A program made the translations under genes and the position numbers. A stretch of 64,000 bases of DNA. It comes from Sisyra terminalis. Lineage: Eukaryota; Arthropoda; Insecta; Neuroptera; Sisyridae. The stretch's first letter is position 1. Every line of letters begins with the position of its first letter. The DNA is taken from assembly GCA_958496175.1 (NCBI GenBank), contig OY292277.1, forward strand, positions 3,224,001 to 3,288,000, given 5' to 3'. Shown here piece by piece: positions 40,101 through 53,282 of this stretch. The notes below the pieces were generated by a model, which ran no database searches, was not told the DNA's origin, and saw only the letters and a list, made by a program, of their open reading frames with translations.

Positions 40101-43100
40101 TGGGTTAACCATCGTTGATTTTTCACGAAAATGGTCAAATTAAAAAAAAATTTTTTTAGGATGCCAATCGAAAGTACATGTCTATCTGTACATGCTGTGC
40201 AAATTTTTCCCATAACAAACCACGTTTAAGGGTTGAACATGCAGTTTAAGGGATGCATACTTCCCACTAAGAGGGAGAGACGAACGTGGCTTCTTCAACA
40301 ATTGCATGTACCATCGTTATATAAGGGATGATTTTCGAACCAAAGGCAGTTTCGGGTTCGTAACAATGTATAGAACGATAATATAACAATCTTTTTCGAT
40401 TTCGAAACAAAAAGATTTTTCGCCAAAAAAAACCGTGGGTTAACCATCGTTGATTTTTCACGAACATGGTCAAATAAAAAAAAAATTTTTTTTAGGATGC
40501 CAATCGAAAGTACAAGTCTATCTGTACATGCTGTGCAAATTTTTCCCATAACAAACCACGTTTAAGGGTTGAACATGCAGTTTAAGGGATGCATACTTCC
40601 CACTAAGAGGGAGAGACGAACGTGGCTTCTTCAACAATTGTATGTACCATCGTTATATAAGGGATGATTTTCGAACCAAAGGCAGTTTCGGGTTCGTAAC
40701 AATGTATAGAACGATAATATAACAATCTTTTTCGATTTCGAAACAAAAAGATTTTTCGCCAAAAAAAACCGTGGGTTAACCATCGTTGATTTTTCACGAA
40801 CATGGTCAAATAAAAAAAAAATTTTTTTTAGGATGCCAATCGAAAGTACAAGTCTATCTGTACATGCTGTGCAAATTTTTCCCATAACAAACCACGTTTA
40901 AGGGTTGAACATGCAGTTTAAGGGATGCATACTTCCCACTAAGAGGGAGAGACGAACGTGGCTTCTTCAACAATTGCATGTACCATCGTTATATAAGGGA
41001 TGATTTTCGAACCAAAGGCAGTTTCGGGTTCGTAACAATGTATAGAACGATAATATAACAATCTTTTTCGATTTCGAAACAAAAAGATTTTTCGCCAAAA
41101 AAAACCGTGGGTTAACCATCGTTGATTTTTCACGAACATGGTCAAATTAAAAAAAAATTTTTTTTAGGATGCCAATCGAAAGTACAAGTCTATCTGTACA
41201 TGCTGTGCAAATTTTTCCCATAACAAACCACGTTTAAGGGTTGAACATGCAGTTTAAGGGATGCATACTTCCCACTAAGAGGGAGAGACGAACGTGGCTT
41301 CTTCAACAATTGCATGTACCATCGTTATATAAGGGATGATTTTCGAACCAAAGGCAGTTTCGGGTTCGTAACAATGTATAGAACGATAATATAACAATCT
41401 TTTTCGATTTCGAAACAAAAAGATTTTTCGCCAAAAAAAACCGTGGGTTAACCATCGTTGATTTTTCACGAACATGGTCAAATAAAAAAAAAATTTTTTT
41501 TAGGATGCCAATCGAAAGTACAAGTCTATCTGTACATGCTGTGCTAATTTTTCCCATAACAAACCACGTTTAAGGGTTGAACATGCAGTTTAAGGGATGC
41601 ATACTTCCCACTAAGAGGGAGAGACGAACGTGGCTTCTTCAACAATTGCATGTACCATCGTTATATAAGGGATGATTTTCGAACCAAAGGCAGTTTCGGG
41701 TGCGTAACAATGTATAGAACGATAATATAACAATCTTTTTCGATTTCGAAACAAAAAGAATTTTCGCCAAAAAAAACCGTGGGTTAACCATCGTTGAATT
41801 TTCACGAACATGGTCAAATTAAAAAAAAATTTTTTTAGGATGCCAATCGAAAGTACATGTCTATCTGTACATGCTGTGCAAATTTTTCCCATAACAAACC
41901 ACGTTTAAGGGTTGAACATGCAGTTTAAGGGATGCATACTTCCCACTAAGAGGGAGAGACGAACGTGGCTTCTTCAACAATTGCATGTACCATCGTTATA
42001 TAAGGGATGATTTTCGAACCAAAGGCAGTTTCGGGTTCGTAACAATGTATAGAACGATAATATAACAATCTTTTTCGATTTCGAAACAAAAAGATTTTTT
42101 GCCAAAAAAAACCGTGGGTTAACCATCGTTGATTTTTCACGAACATGGTCAAATTAAAAAAAATTTTTTTTAGGATGCCAATCGAAAGTACAAGTCTATC
42201 TGTACATGCTGTGCTAATTTTTCCCATAACAAACCACGTTTAAGGGTTGAACATGCAGTTTAAGGGAGGCATACTTCCCTCTAAGAGGGAGAGACGAACG
42301 TGGCTTCTTCAACAATTGCATGTACCATCGTTATATAAGGGATGATTTTCGAACCAAAGGCAGTTTCGGGTGCGTAACAATGTATAGAACGATAATATAA
42401 CAATCTTTTTCGATTTCGAAACAAAAAGAATTTTCGCCAAAAAAAACCGTGGGTTAACCATCGTTGATTTTTCACGAACATGGTCAAATTAAAAAAAAAT
42501 TTTTTTAGGATGCCAATCGAAAGTACATGTCTATCTGTACATGCTGTGCAAATTTTTCCCATAACAAACCACGTTTAAGGGTTGAACATGCAGTTTAAGG
42601 GAGGCATACTTCCCTCTAAGAGGGAGAGACGAACGTGGCTTCTTCAACAATTGCATGTACCATCGTTATATAAGGAATGATTTTCGAACCAAAGGCAGTT
42701 TCGGGTGCGTAACAATGTATAGAACGATAATATAACAATCTTTTTCGATTTCGAAACAAAAAGATTTTTTGCCAAAAAAAACCGTGGGTTAACCATCGTT
42801 GATTTTTCACGAACATGGTCAAATTAAAAAAAATTTTTTTTAGGATGCCAATCGAAAGTACAAGTCTATCTGTACATGCTGTGCTAATTTTTCCCATAAC
42901 AAACCACGTTTAAGGGTTGAACATGCAGTTTAAGGGAGGCATACTTCCCTCTAAGAGGGAGAGACGAACGTGGCTTCTTCAACAATTGCATGTACCATCG
43001 TTATATAAGGGATGATTTTCGAACCAAAGGCAGTTTCGGGTGCGTAACAATGTATAGAACGATAATATAACAATCTTTTTCGATTTCGAAACAAAAAGAA

Positions 43101-43230
43101 TTTTCGCCAAAAAAAACCGTGGGTTAACCATCGTTGATTTTTCACGAAAATGGTCAAATTAAAAAAAAATTTTTTTAGGATGCCAATCGAAAGTACATGT
43201 CTATCTGTACATGCTGTGCAAATTTTTCCC
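37193..43230. repeat. Higher-order pair: 9-mer, 3019 bp each (37193-40211, 40212-43230)
   Basis: The clearest recent duplication in the window. Both blocks contain four 336-bp units followed by five 335-bp units. Every private variant is matched at the 3019-bp offset: CAATTGTATG (37615, 40634), GCTAATT (38524, 41543), GTTGAATTTTC (38774, 41793), GTACATGTC (38835, 41854) and ATAAGGAATG (39651, 42670). I noticed no difference between the copies. Flanking monomers do not match, so the breakpoints lie at or near 37193, 40212 and 43231. Confidence 0.92.
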
Positions 43231-44905
43231 ATAACAAACCACGTTTAAGGGTTGAACATGCAGTTTAAGGGATGCATACTTCCCACTAAGAGGGAGAGAC
43301 GAACGTGGCTTCTTCAACAATTGCATGTACCATCGTTATATAAGGGATGATTTTCGAACCAAAGGCAGTTTCGGGTTCGTAACAATGTATAGAACGATAA
43401 TATAACAATCTTTTTCGATTTCGAAACAAAAAGATTTTTTGCCAAAAAAAACCGTGGGTTAACCATCGTTGATTTTTCACGAACATGGTCAAATTAAAAA
43501 AAATTTTTTTTAGGATGCCAATCGAAAGTACAAGTCTATCTGTACATGCTGTGCTAATTTTTCCCATAACAAACCACGTTTAAGGGTTGAACATGCAGTT
43601 TAAGGGATGCATACTTCCCACTAAGAGGGAGAGACGAACGTGGCTTCTTCAACAATTGCATGTACCATCGTTATATAAGGGATGATTTTCGAACCAAAGG
43701 CAGTTTCGGGTTCGTAACAATGTATAGAACGATAATATAACAATCTTTTTCGATTTCGAAACAAAAAGATTTTTTGCCAAAAAAAACCGTGGGTTAACCA
43801 TCGTTGATTTTTCACGAACATGGTCAAATTAAAAAAAATTTTTTTTAGGATGCCAATCGAAAGTACAAGTCTATCTGTACATGCTGTGCTAATTTTTCCC
43901 ATAACAAACCACGTTTAAGGGTTGAACATGCAGTTTAACGGAGGCATACTTCCCTCTAAGAGGGAGAGACGAACGTGGCTTCTTCAACAATTGCATGTAC
44001 CATCGTTATATAAGGGATGATTTTCGAACCAAAGGCAGTTTCGGGTTCGTAACAATGTATAGAACGATAATATAACAATCTTTTTCGATTTCGAAACAAA
44101 AAGATTTTTTGCCAAAAAAAACCGTGGGTTAACCATCGTTGATTTTTCACGAACATGGTCAAATTAAAAAAAATTTTTTTTAGGATGCCAATCGAAAGTA
44201 CAAGTCTATCTGTACATGCTGTGCTAATTTTTCCCATAACAAACCACGTTTAAGGGTTGAACATGCAGTTTAAGGGATGCATACTTCCCACTAAGAGGGA
44301 GAGACGAACGTGGCTTCTTCAACAATTGCATGTACCATCGTTATATAAGGGATGATTTTCGAACCAAAGGCAGTTTCGGGTTCGTAACAATGTATAGAAC
44401 GATAATATAACAATCTTTTTCGATTTCGAAACAAAAAGATTTTTTGCCAAAAAAAACCGTGGGTTAACCATCGTTGATTTTTCACGAACATGGTCAAATT
44501 AAAAAAAATTTTTTTTAGGATGCCAATCGAAAGTACAAGTCTATCTGTACATGCTGTGCTAATTTTTCCCATAACAAACCACGTTTAAGGGTTGAACATG
44601 CAGTTTAACGGAGGCATACTTCCCTCTAAGAGGGAGAGACGAACGTGGCTTCTTCAACAATTGCATGTACCATCGTTATATAAGGGATGATTTTCGAACC
44701 AAAGGCAGTTTCGGGTGCGTAACAATGTATAGAACGATAATATAACAATCTTTTTCGATTTCGAAACAAAAAGAATTTTCGCCAAAAAAAACCGTGGGTT
44801 AACCATCGTTGATTTTTCACGAACATGGTCAAATTAAAAAAAATTTTTTTTAGGATGCCAATCGAAAGTACAAGTCTATCTGTACATGCTGTGCTAATTT
44901 TTCCC
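43231..44905. repeat. Array segment: GCTAATT Q-type units with dimer 43566-44235 / 44236-44905
   Basis: Five units, all carrying GCTAATT near the monomer end. Two dimers follow the first unit. Each has a GATGC/CCCAC unit followed by a GAGGC/CCCTC unit whose second short repeat reads TTTAACGG. The last unit has switched to R markers (GGTGCG, GAATTTTCGCC) while keeping TTTAACGG and GAACATGG, a mosaic consistent with conversion. This is the first appearance of TTTAACGG. Confidence 0.8.
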
Positions 44906-46915
44906 ATAACAAACCACGTTTAAGGGTTGAACATGCAGTTTAAGGGATGCATACTTCCCACTAAGAGGGAGAGACGAACGTGGCTTCTTCAACAATTGCA
45001 TGTACCATCGTTATATAAGGGATGATTTTCGAACCAAAGGCAGTTTCGGGTGCGTAACAATGTATAGAACGATAATATAACAATCTTTTTCGATTTCGAA
45101 ACAAAAAGATTTTTTGCCAAAAAAAACCGTGGGTTAACCATCGTTGATTTTTCACGAACATGGTCAAATTAAAAAAAAATTTTTTTAGGATGCCAATCGA
45201 AAGTACAAGTCTATCTGTACATGCTGTGCAAATTTTTCCCATAACAAACCACGTTTAAGGGTTGAACATGCAGTTTAAGGGAGGCATACTTCCCTCTAAG
45301 AGGGAGAGACGAACGTGGCTTCTTCAACAATTGCATGTACCATCGTTATATAAGGGATGATTTTCGAACCAAAGGCAGTTTCGGGTGCGTAACAATGTAT
45401 AGAACGATAATATAACAATCTTTTTCGATTTCGAAACAAAAAGAATTTTCGCCAAAAAAAACCGTGGGTTAACCATCGTTGATTTTTCACGAACATGGTC
45501 AAATTAAAAAAAATTTTTTTTAGGATGCCAATCGAAAGTACAAGTCTATCTGTACATGCTGTGCAAATTTTTCCCATAACAAACCACGTTTAAGGGTTGA
45601 ACATGCAGTTTAAGGGAGGCATACTTCCCTCTAAGAGGGAGAGACGAACGTGGCTTCTTCAACAATTGCATGTACCATCGTTATATAAGGGATGATTTTC
45701 GAACCAAAGGCAGTTTCGGGTGCGTAACAATGTATAGAACGATAATATAACAATCTTTTTCGATTTCGAAACAAAAAGAATTTTCGCCAAAAAAAACCGT
45801 GGGCTAACCATCGTTGATTTTTCACGAAAATGGTCAAATAAAAAAAAAATTTTTTTAGGATGCCAATCGAAAGTACAAGTCTATCTGTACATGCTGTGCT
45901 AATTTTTCCCATAACAAACCACGTTTAAGGGTTGAACATGCAGTTTAAGGGATGCATACTTCCCACTAAGAGGGAGAGACGAACGTGGCTTCTTCAACAA
46001 TTGCATGTACCATCGTTATATAAGGGATGATTTTCGAACCAAAGGCAGTTTCGGGTGCGTAACAATGTATAGAACGATAATATAACAATCTTTTTCGATT
46101 TCGAAACAAAAAGATTTTTTGCCAAAAAAAACCGTGGGTTAACCATCGTTGATTTTTCACGAACATGGTCAAATTAAAAAAAAATTTTTTTAGGATGCCA
46201 ATCGAAAGTACAAGTCTATCTGTACATGCTGTGCAAATTTTTCCCATAACAAACCACGTTTAAGGGTTGAACATGCAGTTTAAGGGAGGCATACTTCCCT
46301 CTAAGAGGGAGAGACGAACGTGGCTTCTTCAACAATTGCATGTACCATCGTTATATAAGGGATGATTTTCGAACCAAAGGCAGTTTCGGGTGCGTAACAA
46401 TGTATAGAACGATAATATAACAATCTTTTTCGATTTCGAAACAAAAAGAATTTTCGCCAAAAAAAACCGTGGGTTAACCATCGTTGATTTTTCACGAACA
46501 TGGTCAAATTAAAAAAAATTTTTTTTAGGATGCCAATCGAAAGTACAAGTCTATCTGTACATGCTGTGCAAATTTTTCCCATAACAAACCACGTTTAAGG
46601 GTTGAACATGCAGTTTAAGGGAGGCATACTTCCCTCTAAGAGGGAGAGACGAACGTGGCTTCTTCAACAATTGCATGTACCATCGTTATATAAGGGATGA
46701 TTTTCGAACCAAAGGCAGTTTCGGGTGCGTAACAATGTATAGAACGATAATATAACAATCTTTTTCGATTTCGAAACAAAAAGAATTTTCGCCAAAAAAA
46801 ACCGTGGGCTAACCATCGTTGATTTTTCACGAAAATGATCAAATAAAAAAAAAATTTTTTTAGGATGCCAATCGAAAGTACAAGTCTATCTGTACATGCT
46901 GTGCAAATTTTTCCC
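44906..46915. repeat. Higher-order pair: 3-mer, 1005 bp each (44906-45910, 45911-46915)
   Basis: Each trimer has, in order, a GGTGCG + GATTTTTTGCC + A9T7 mosaic, a GAGGC mixed R unit with A8T8, and a GAGGC unit with GGGCTAACC and AAATAAAA. Differences noticed are GCTAATT (copy 1) against GCAAATT (copy 2) at the end of the third unit, and AAATGATC in place of AAATGGTC at about 46836. Confidence 0.88.
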
Positions 46916-49263
46916 ATAACAAGCCACGTTTAAGGGTTGAACATGCAGTTTAAGGGATGCATACTTCCCACTAAGAGGGAGAGACGAACGTGGCTTCTTC
47001 AACAATTGCATGTACCATCGTTATATAAGGGATGATTTTCGAACCAAAGGCAGTTTCGGGTTCGTAACAATGTATAGAACGATAATATAACAATCTTTTT
47101 CGATTTCGAAACAAAAAGATTTTTTGCCAAAAAAAACCGTGGGTTAACCATCGTTGATTTTTCACGAACATGGTCAAATTAAAAAAAATTTTTTTTAGGA
47201 TGCCAATCGAAAGTACAAGTCTATCTGTACATGCTGTGCAAATTTTTCCCATAACAGACCACGTTTAAGGGTTGAACATGCAGTTTAAGGGATGCATACT
47301 TCCCACTAAGAGGGAGAGACGAACGTGGCTTCTTCAACAATTGCATGTACCATCGTTATATAAGGGATGATTTTCGAACCAAAGGCAGTTTCGGGTTCGT
47401 AACAATGTATAGAACGATAATATAACAATCTTTTTCGATTTCGAAACAAAAAGATTTTTCGCCAAAAAAAACCGTGGGTTAACCATCGTTGATTTTTCAC
47501 GAACATGGTCAAATAAAAAAAAAATTTTTTTTAGGATGCCAATCGAAAGTACAAGTCTATCTGTACATGCTGTGCAAATTTTTCCCATAACAAACCACGT
47601 TTAAGGGTTGAACATGCAGTTTAAGGGATGCATACTTCCCACTAAGAGGGAGAGACGAACGTGGCTTCTTCAACAATTGCATGTACCATCGTTATATAAG
47701 GGATGATTTTCGAACCAAAGGCAGTTTCGGGTTCGTAACAATGTATAGAACGATAATATAACAATCTTTTTCGATTTCGAAACAAAAAGATTTTTTGCCA
47801 AAAAAAACCGTGGGTTAACCATCGTTGATTTTTCACGAACATGGTCAAATTAAAAAAAAATTTTTTTAGGATGCCAATCGAAAGTACAAGTCTATCTGTA
47901 CATGCTGTGCAAATTTTTCCCATAACAAACCACGTTTAAGGGTTGAACATGCAGTTTAAGGGATGCCTACTTCCCACTAAGAGGGAGAGACGAACGTGGC
48001 TTCTTCAACAATTGCATGTACCATCGTTATATAAGGGATGATTTTCGAACCAAAGGCAGTTTCGGGTTCGTAACAATGTATAGAACGATAATATAACAAT
48101 CTTTTTCGATTTCGAAACAAAAAGATTTTTCGCCAAAAAAAACCGTGGATTAACCATCGTTGATTTTTCACGAACATGGTCAAATAAAAAAAAAATTTTT
48201 TTTAGGATGCCAATCGAAAGTACAAGTCTATCTGTACATGCTGTGCAAATTTTTCCCATAACAAACCACGTTTAAGGGTTGAACATGCAGTTTAAGGGAT
48301 GCATACTTCCCACTAAGAGGGAGAGACGAACGTGGCTTCTTCAACAATTGCATGTACCATCGTTATATAAGGGATGATTTTCGAACCAAAGGCAGTTTCG
48401 GGTTCGTAACAATGTATAGAACGATAATATAACAATCTTTTTCGATTTCGAAACAAAAAGATTTTTCGCCAAAAAAAACCGTGGGTTAACCATCGTTGAT
48501 TTTTCACGAACATGGTCAAATAAAAAAAAAATTTTTTTTAGGATGCCAATCGAAAGTACAAGTCTATCTGTACATGCTGTGCTAATTTTTCCCATAACAA
48601 ACCACGTTTAAGGGTTGAACATGCAGTTTAAGGGATGCATACTTCCCACTAAGAGGGAGAGACGAACGTGGCTTCTTCAACAATTGCATGTACCATCGTT
48701 ATATAAGGGATGATTTTCGAACCAAAGGCAGTTTCGGGTGCGTAACAATGTATAGAACGATAATATAACAATCTTTTTCGATTTCGAAACAAAAAGAATT
48801 TTCGCCAAAAAAAACCGTGGGTTAACCATCGTTGATTTTTCACGAACATGGTCAAATTAAAAAAAAATTTTTTTAGGATGCCAATCGAAAGTACATGTCT
48901 ATCTGTACATGCTGTGCAAATTTTTCCCATAACAAACCACGTTTAAGGGTTGAACATGCAGTTTAAGGGATGCATACTTCCCACTAAGAGGGAGAGACGA
49001 ACGTGGCTTCTTCAACAATTGCATGTACCATCGTTATATAAGGGATGATTTTCGAACCAAAGGCAGTTTCGGGTGCGTAACAATGTATAGAACGATAATA
49101 TAACAATCTTTTTCGATTTCGAAACAAAAAGAATTTTCGCCAAAAAAAACCGTGGGTTAACCATCGTTGAATTTTCACGAACATGGTCAAATTAAAAAAA
49201 AATTTTTTTAGGATGCCAATCGAAAGTACATGTCTATCTGTACATGCTGTGCAAATTTTTCCC
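46916..49263. repeat. Array segment: seven monomers, end of the distant copy and partial 9-mer copy
   Basis: 46916-47921 completes the distant five-unit copy. The units starting 47922 and 48258 are 336 bp (GATTTTTCGCC, AAATAAAA). The units starting 48594 and 48929 carry GTACATGTC, and the latter also has GTTGAATTTTC. The order resembles 38201-38871 and 41220-41890 of the 9-mer, with one extra GTACATGTC unit inserted. Private changes include GATGCCTAC at about 47963 and CGTGGATTAACC at about 48144. Confidence 0.75.
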
Positions 49264-51272
49264 ATAACAAACCACGTTTAAGGGTTGAACATGCAGTTTA
49301 AGGGATGCATACTTCCCACTAAGAGGGAGAGACGAACGTGGCTTCTTCAACAATTGCATGTACCATCGTTATATAAGGGATGATTTTCGAACCAAAGGCA
49401 GTTTCGGGTTCGTAACAATGTATAGAACGATAATATAACAATCTTTTTCGATTTCGAAACAAAAAGATTTTTTGCCAAAAAAAACCGTGGGTTAACCATC
49501 GTTGATTTTTCACGAACATGGTCAAATTAAAAAAAATTTTTTTTAGGATGCCAATCGAAAGTACAAGTCTATCTGTACATGCTGTGCTAATTTTTCCCAT
49601 AACAAACCACGTTTAAGGGTTGAACATGCAGTTTAAGGGAGGCATACTTCCCTCTAAGAGGGAGAGACGAACGTGGCTTCTTCAACAATTGCATGTACCA
49701 TCGTTATATAAGGGATGATTTTCGAACCAAAGGCAGTTTCGGGTGCGTTACAATGTATAGAACGATAATATAACAATCTTTTTCGATTTCGAAACAAAAA
49801 GATTTTTTGCCAAAAAAAACCGTGGGTTAACCATCGTTGATTTTTCACGAACATGGTCAAATTAAAAAAAATTTTTTTTAGGATGCCAATCGAAAGTACA
49901 AGTCTATCTGTACATGCTGTGCTAATTTTTCCCATAACAAACCACGTTTAAGGGTTGAACATGCAGTTTAAGGGATGCATACTTCCCACTATGAGGGAGA
50001 GACGAACGTGGCTTCTTCAACAATTGCATGTACCATCGTTATATAAGGGATGATTTTCGAACCAAAGGCAGTTTCGGGTTCGTAACAATGTATAGAACGA
50101 TAATATAACAATCTTTTTCGATTTCGAAACAAAAAGATTTTTTGCCAAAAAAACCGTGGGTTAACCATCGTTGATTTTTCACGAACATGGTCAAATTAAA
50201 AAAAAATTTTTTTAGGATGCCAATCGAAAGTACATGTCTATCTGTACATGCTGTGCAAATTTTTCCCATAACAAACCACGTTTAAGGGTTGAACATGCAG
50301 TTTAAGGGATGCATACTTCCCACTAAGAGGGAGAGACGAACGTGGCTTCTTCAACAATTGCATGTACCATCGTTATATAAGGGATGATTTTCGAACCAAA
50401 GGCAGTTTCGGGTTCGTAACAATGTATAGAACGATAATATAACAATCTTTTTCGATTTCGAAACAAAAAGATTTTTTGCCAAAAAAAACCGTGGGTTAAC
50501 CATCGTTGATTTTTCACGAACATGGTCAAATTAAAAAAAATTTTTTTTAGGATGCCAATCGAAAGTACAAGTCTATCTGTACATGCTGTGCTAATTTTTC
50601 CCATAACAAACCACGTTTAAGGGTTGAACATGCAGTTTAAGGGAGGCATACTTCCCTCTAAGAGGGAGAGACGAACGTGGCTTCTTCAACAATTGCATGT
50701 ACCATCGTTATATAAGGGATGATTTTCGAACCAAAGGCAGTTTCGGGTGCGTTACAATGTATAGAACGATAATATAACAATCTTTTTCGATTTCGAAACA
50801 AAAAGATTTTTTGCCAAAAAAAACCGTGGGTTAACCATCGTTGATTTTTCACGAACATGGTCAAATTAAAAAAAATTTTTTTTAGGATGCCAATCGAAAG
50901 TACAAGTCTATCTGTACATGCTGTGCTAATTTTTTCCATAACAAACCACGTTTAAGGGTTGAACATGCAGTTTAAGGGATGCATACTTCCCACTAAGAGG
51001 GAGAGACGAACGTGGCTTCTTCAACAATTGCATGTACCATCGTTATATAAGGGATGATTTTCGAACCAAAGGCAGTTTCGGGTTCGTAACAATGTATAGA
51101 ACGATAATATAACAATCTTTTTCGATTTCGAAACAAAAAGAATTTTCGCCAAAAAAAACCGTGGGTTAACCATCGTTGATTTTTCACGAACATGGTCAAA
51201 TTAAAAAAAAATTTTTTTAGGATGCCAATCGAAAGTACAAGTCTATCTAAACATGCTGTGCAAATTTTTCCC
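49264..51272. repeat. Partial 3-mer pair (49264-50267, 50268-51272)
   Basis: Each trimer starts with a GCTAATT Q-type unit and then a GAGGC unit with GCGTTACAATG. The third units differ. The 49934 copy (334 bp) has CTATGAGGG and one A missing from the A8 run. The 50938 copy has GAATTTTCGCC and CTATCTAAACATG. The pair is degenerate compared with the trimers at 44906-46915. TTTTTTCCATAAC at about 50930 is private. Confidence 0.7.
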
Positions 51273-53282
51273 ATAACAAACCACGTTTAAGGGTTGAACA
51301 TGCAGTTTAAGGGAGGCATACTTCCCTCTAAGAGGGAGAGACGAACATGGCTTCTTCAACAATTGCATGTACCATCGTTATATAAGGGATGATTTTCGAA
51401 CCAAAGGCAGTTTCGGGTGCGTAACAATGTATAGAACGATAATATAACAATCTTTTTCGATTTCGAAACAAAAAGAATTTTCGCCAAAAAAAACCGTGGG
51501 TTAACCATCGTTGATTTTTCACGAAAATGGTCAAATTAAAAAAAAATTTTTTTAGGATGCCAATCGAAAGTACATGTCTATCTGTACATGCTGTGCAAAT
51601 TTTTCCCATAACAAACCACGTTTAAGGGTTGAACATGCAGTTTAACGGAGGCATACTTCCCTCTAAGAGGGAGAGACGAACGTGGCTTCTTCAACAATTG
51701 CATGTACCATCGTTATATAAGGAATGATTTTCGAACCAAAGGCAGTTTCGGGTGCGTAACAATGTATAGAACGATAATATAACAATCTTTTTCGATTTCG
51801 AAACAAAAAGATTTTTTGCCAAAAAAAACCGTGGGTTAACCATCGTTGATTTTTCACGAACATGGTCAAATTAAAAAAAATTTTTTTTAGGATGCCAATC
51901 GAAAGTACAAGTCTATCTGTACATGCTGTGCTAATTTTTCCCATAACAAACCACGTTTAAGGGTTGAACATGCAGTTTAAGGGAGGCATACTTCCCTCTA
52001 AGAGGGAGAGACGAACGTGGCTTCTTCAACAATTGCATGTACCATCGTTATATAAGGGATGATTTTCGAACCAAAGGCAGTTTCGGGTGCGTAACAATGT
52101 ATAGAACGATAATATAACAATCTTTTTCGATTTCGAAACAAAAAGAATTTTCGCCAAAAAAAACCGTGGGTTAACCATCGTTGATTTTTCACGAAAATGG
52201 TCAAATTAAAAAAAAATTTTTTTAGGATGCCAATCGAAAGTACATGTCTATCTGTACATGCTGTGCAAATTTTTCCCATAACAAACCACGTTTAAGGGTT
52301 GAACATGCAGTTTAAGGGATGCATACTTCCCACTAAGAGGGAGAGACGAACGTGGCTTCTTCAACAATTGCATGTACCATCGTTATATAAGGGATGATTT
52401 TCGAACCAAAGGCAGTTTCGGGTTCGTAACAATGTATAGAACGATAATATAACAATCTTTTTCGATTTCGAAACAAAAAGATTTTTTGCCAAAAAAAACC
52501 GTGGGTTAACCATCGTTGATTTTTCACGAACATGGTCAAATTAAAAAAAATTTTTTTTAGGATGCCAATCGAAAGTACAAGTCTATCTGTACATGCTGTG
52601 CTAATTTTTCCCATAACAAACCACGTTTAAGGGTTGAACATGCAGTTTAACGGAGGCATACTTCCCTCTAAGAGGGAGAGACGAACGTGGCTTCTTCAAC
52701 AATTGCATGTACCATCGTTATATAAGGGATGATTTTCGAACCAAAGGCAGTTTCGGGTTCGTAACAATGTATAGAACGATAATATAACAATCTTTTTCGA
52801 TTTCGAAACAAAAAGATTTTTTGCCAAAAAAAACCGTGGGTTAACCATCGTTGATTTTTCACGAACATGGTCAAATTAAAAAAAATTTTTTTTAGGATGC
52901 CAATCGAAAGTACAAGTCTATCTGTACATGCTGTGCTAATTTTTCCCATAACAAACCACGTTTAAGGGTTGAACATGCAGTTTAAGGGAGGCATACTTCC
53001 CTCTAAGAGGGAGAGACGAACGTGGCTTCTTCAACAATTGCATGTACCATCGTTATATAAGGGATGATTTTCGAACCAAAGGCAGTTTCGGGTGCGTTAC
53101 AATGTATAGAACGATATTATAACAATCTTTTTCGATTTCGAAACAAAAAGATTTTTTGCCAAAAAAAACCGTGGGTTAACCATCGTTGATTTTTCACCAA
53201 CATGGTCAAATTAAAAAAAATTTTTTTTAGGATGCCAATCGAAAGTACAAGTCTATCTGTACATGCTGTGCTAATTTTTCCC
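51273..53282. repeat. Array segment: six monomers, third partial copy of the 9-mer end
   Basis: Units starting 51273, 51608 and 51943 repeat the order GTACATGTC R-type, ATAAGGAATG, GTACATGTC R-type found at 42226-43230 and 39207-40211. The second unit here has TTTAACGG. GAACATGGC at about 51353 is private. The unit at 52948 carries GCGTTACAATG, ACGATATTATAAC and CACCAACATGG, making it one of the more diverged copies. Confidence 0.75.

Noticed and set aside
52948..53282. Diverged monomer as a boundary or foreign insertion
   Set aside because: It has only a few substitutions (GCGTTACAATG, ACGATATTAT, CACCAACATGG) and normal length, so it is an ordinary satellite unit.
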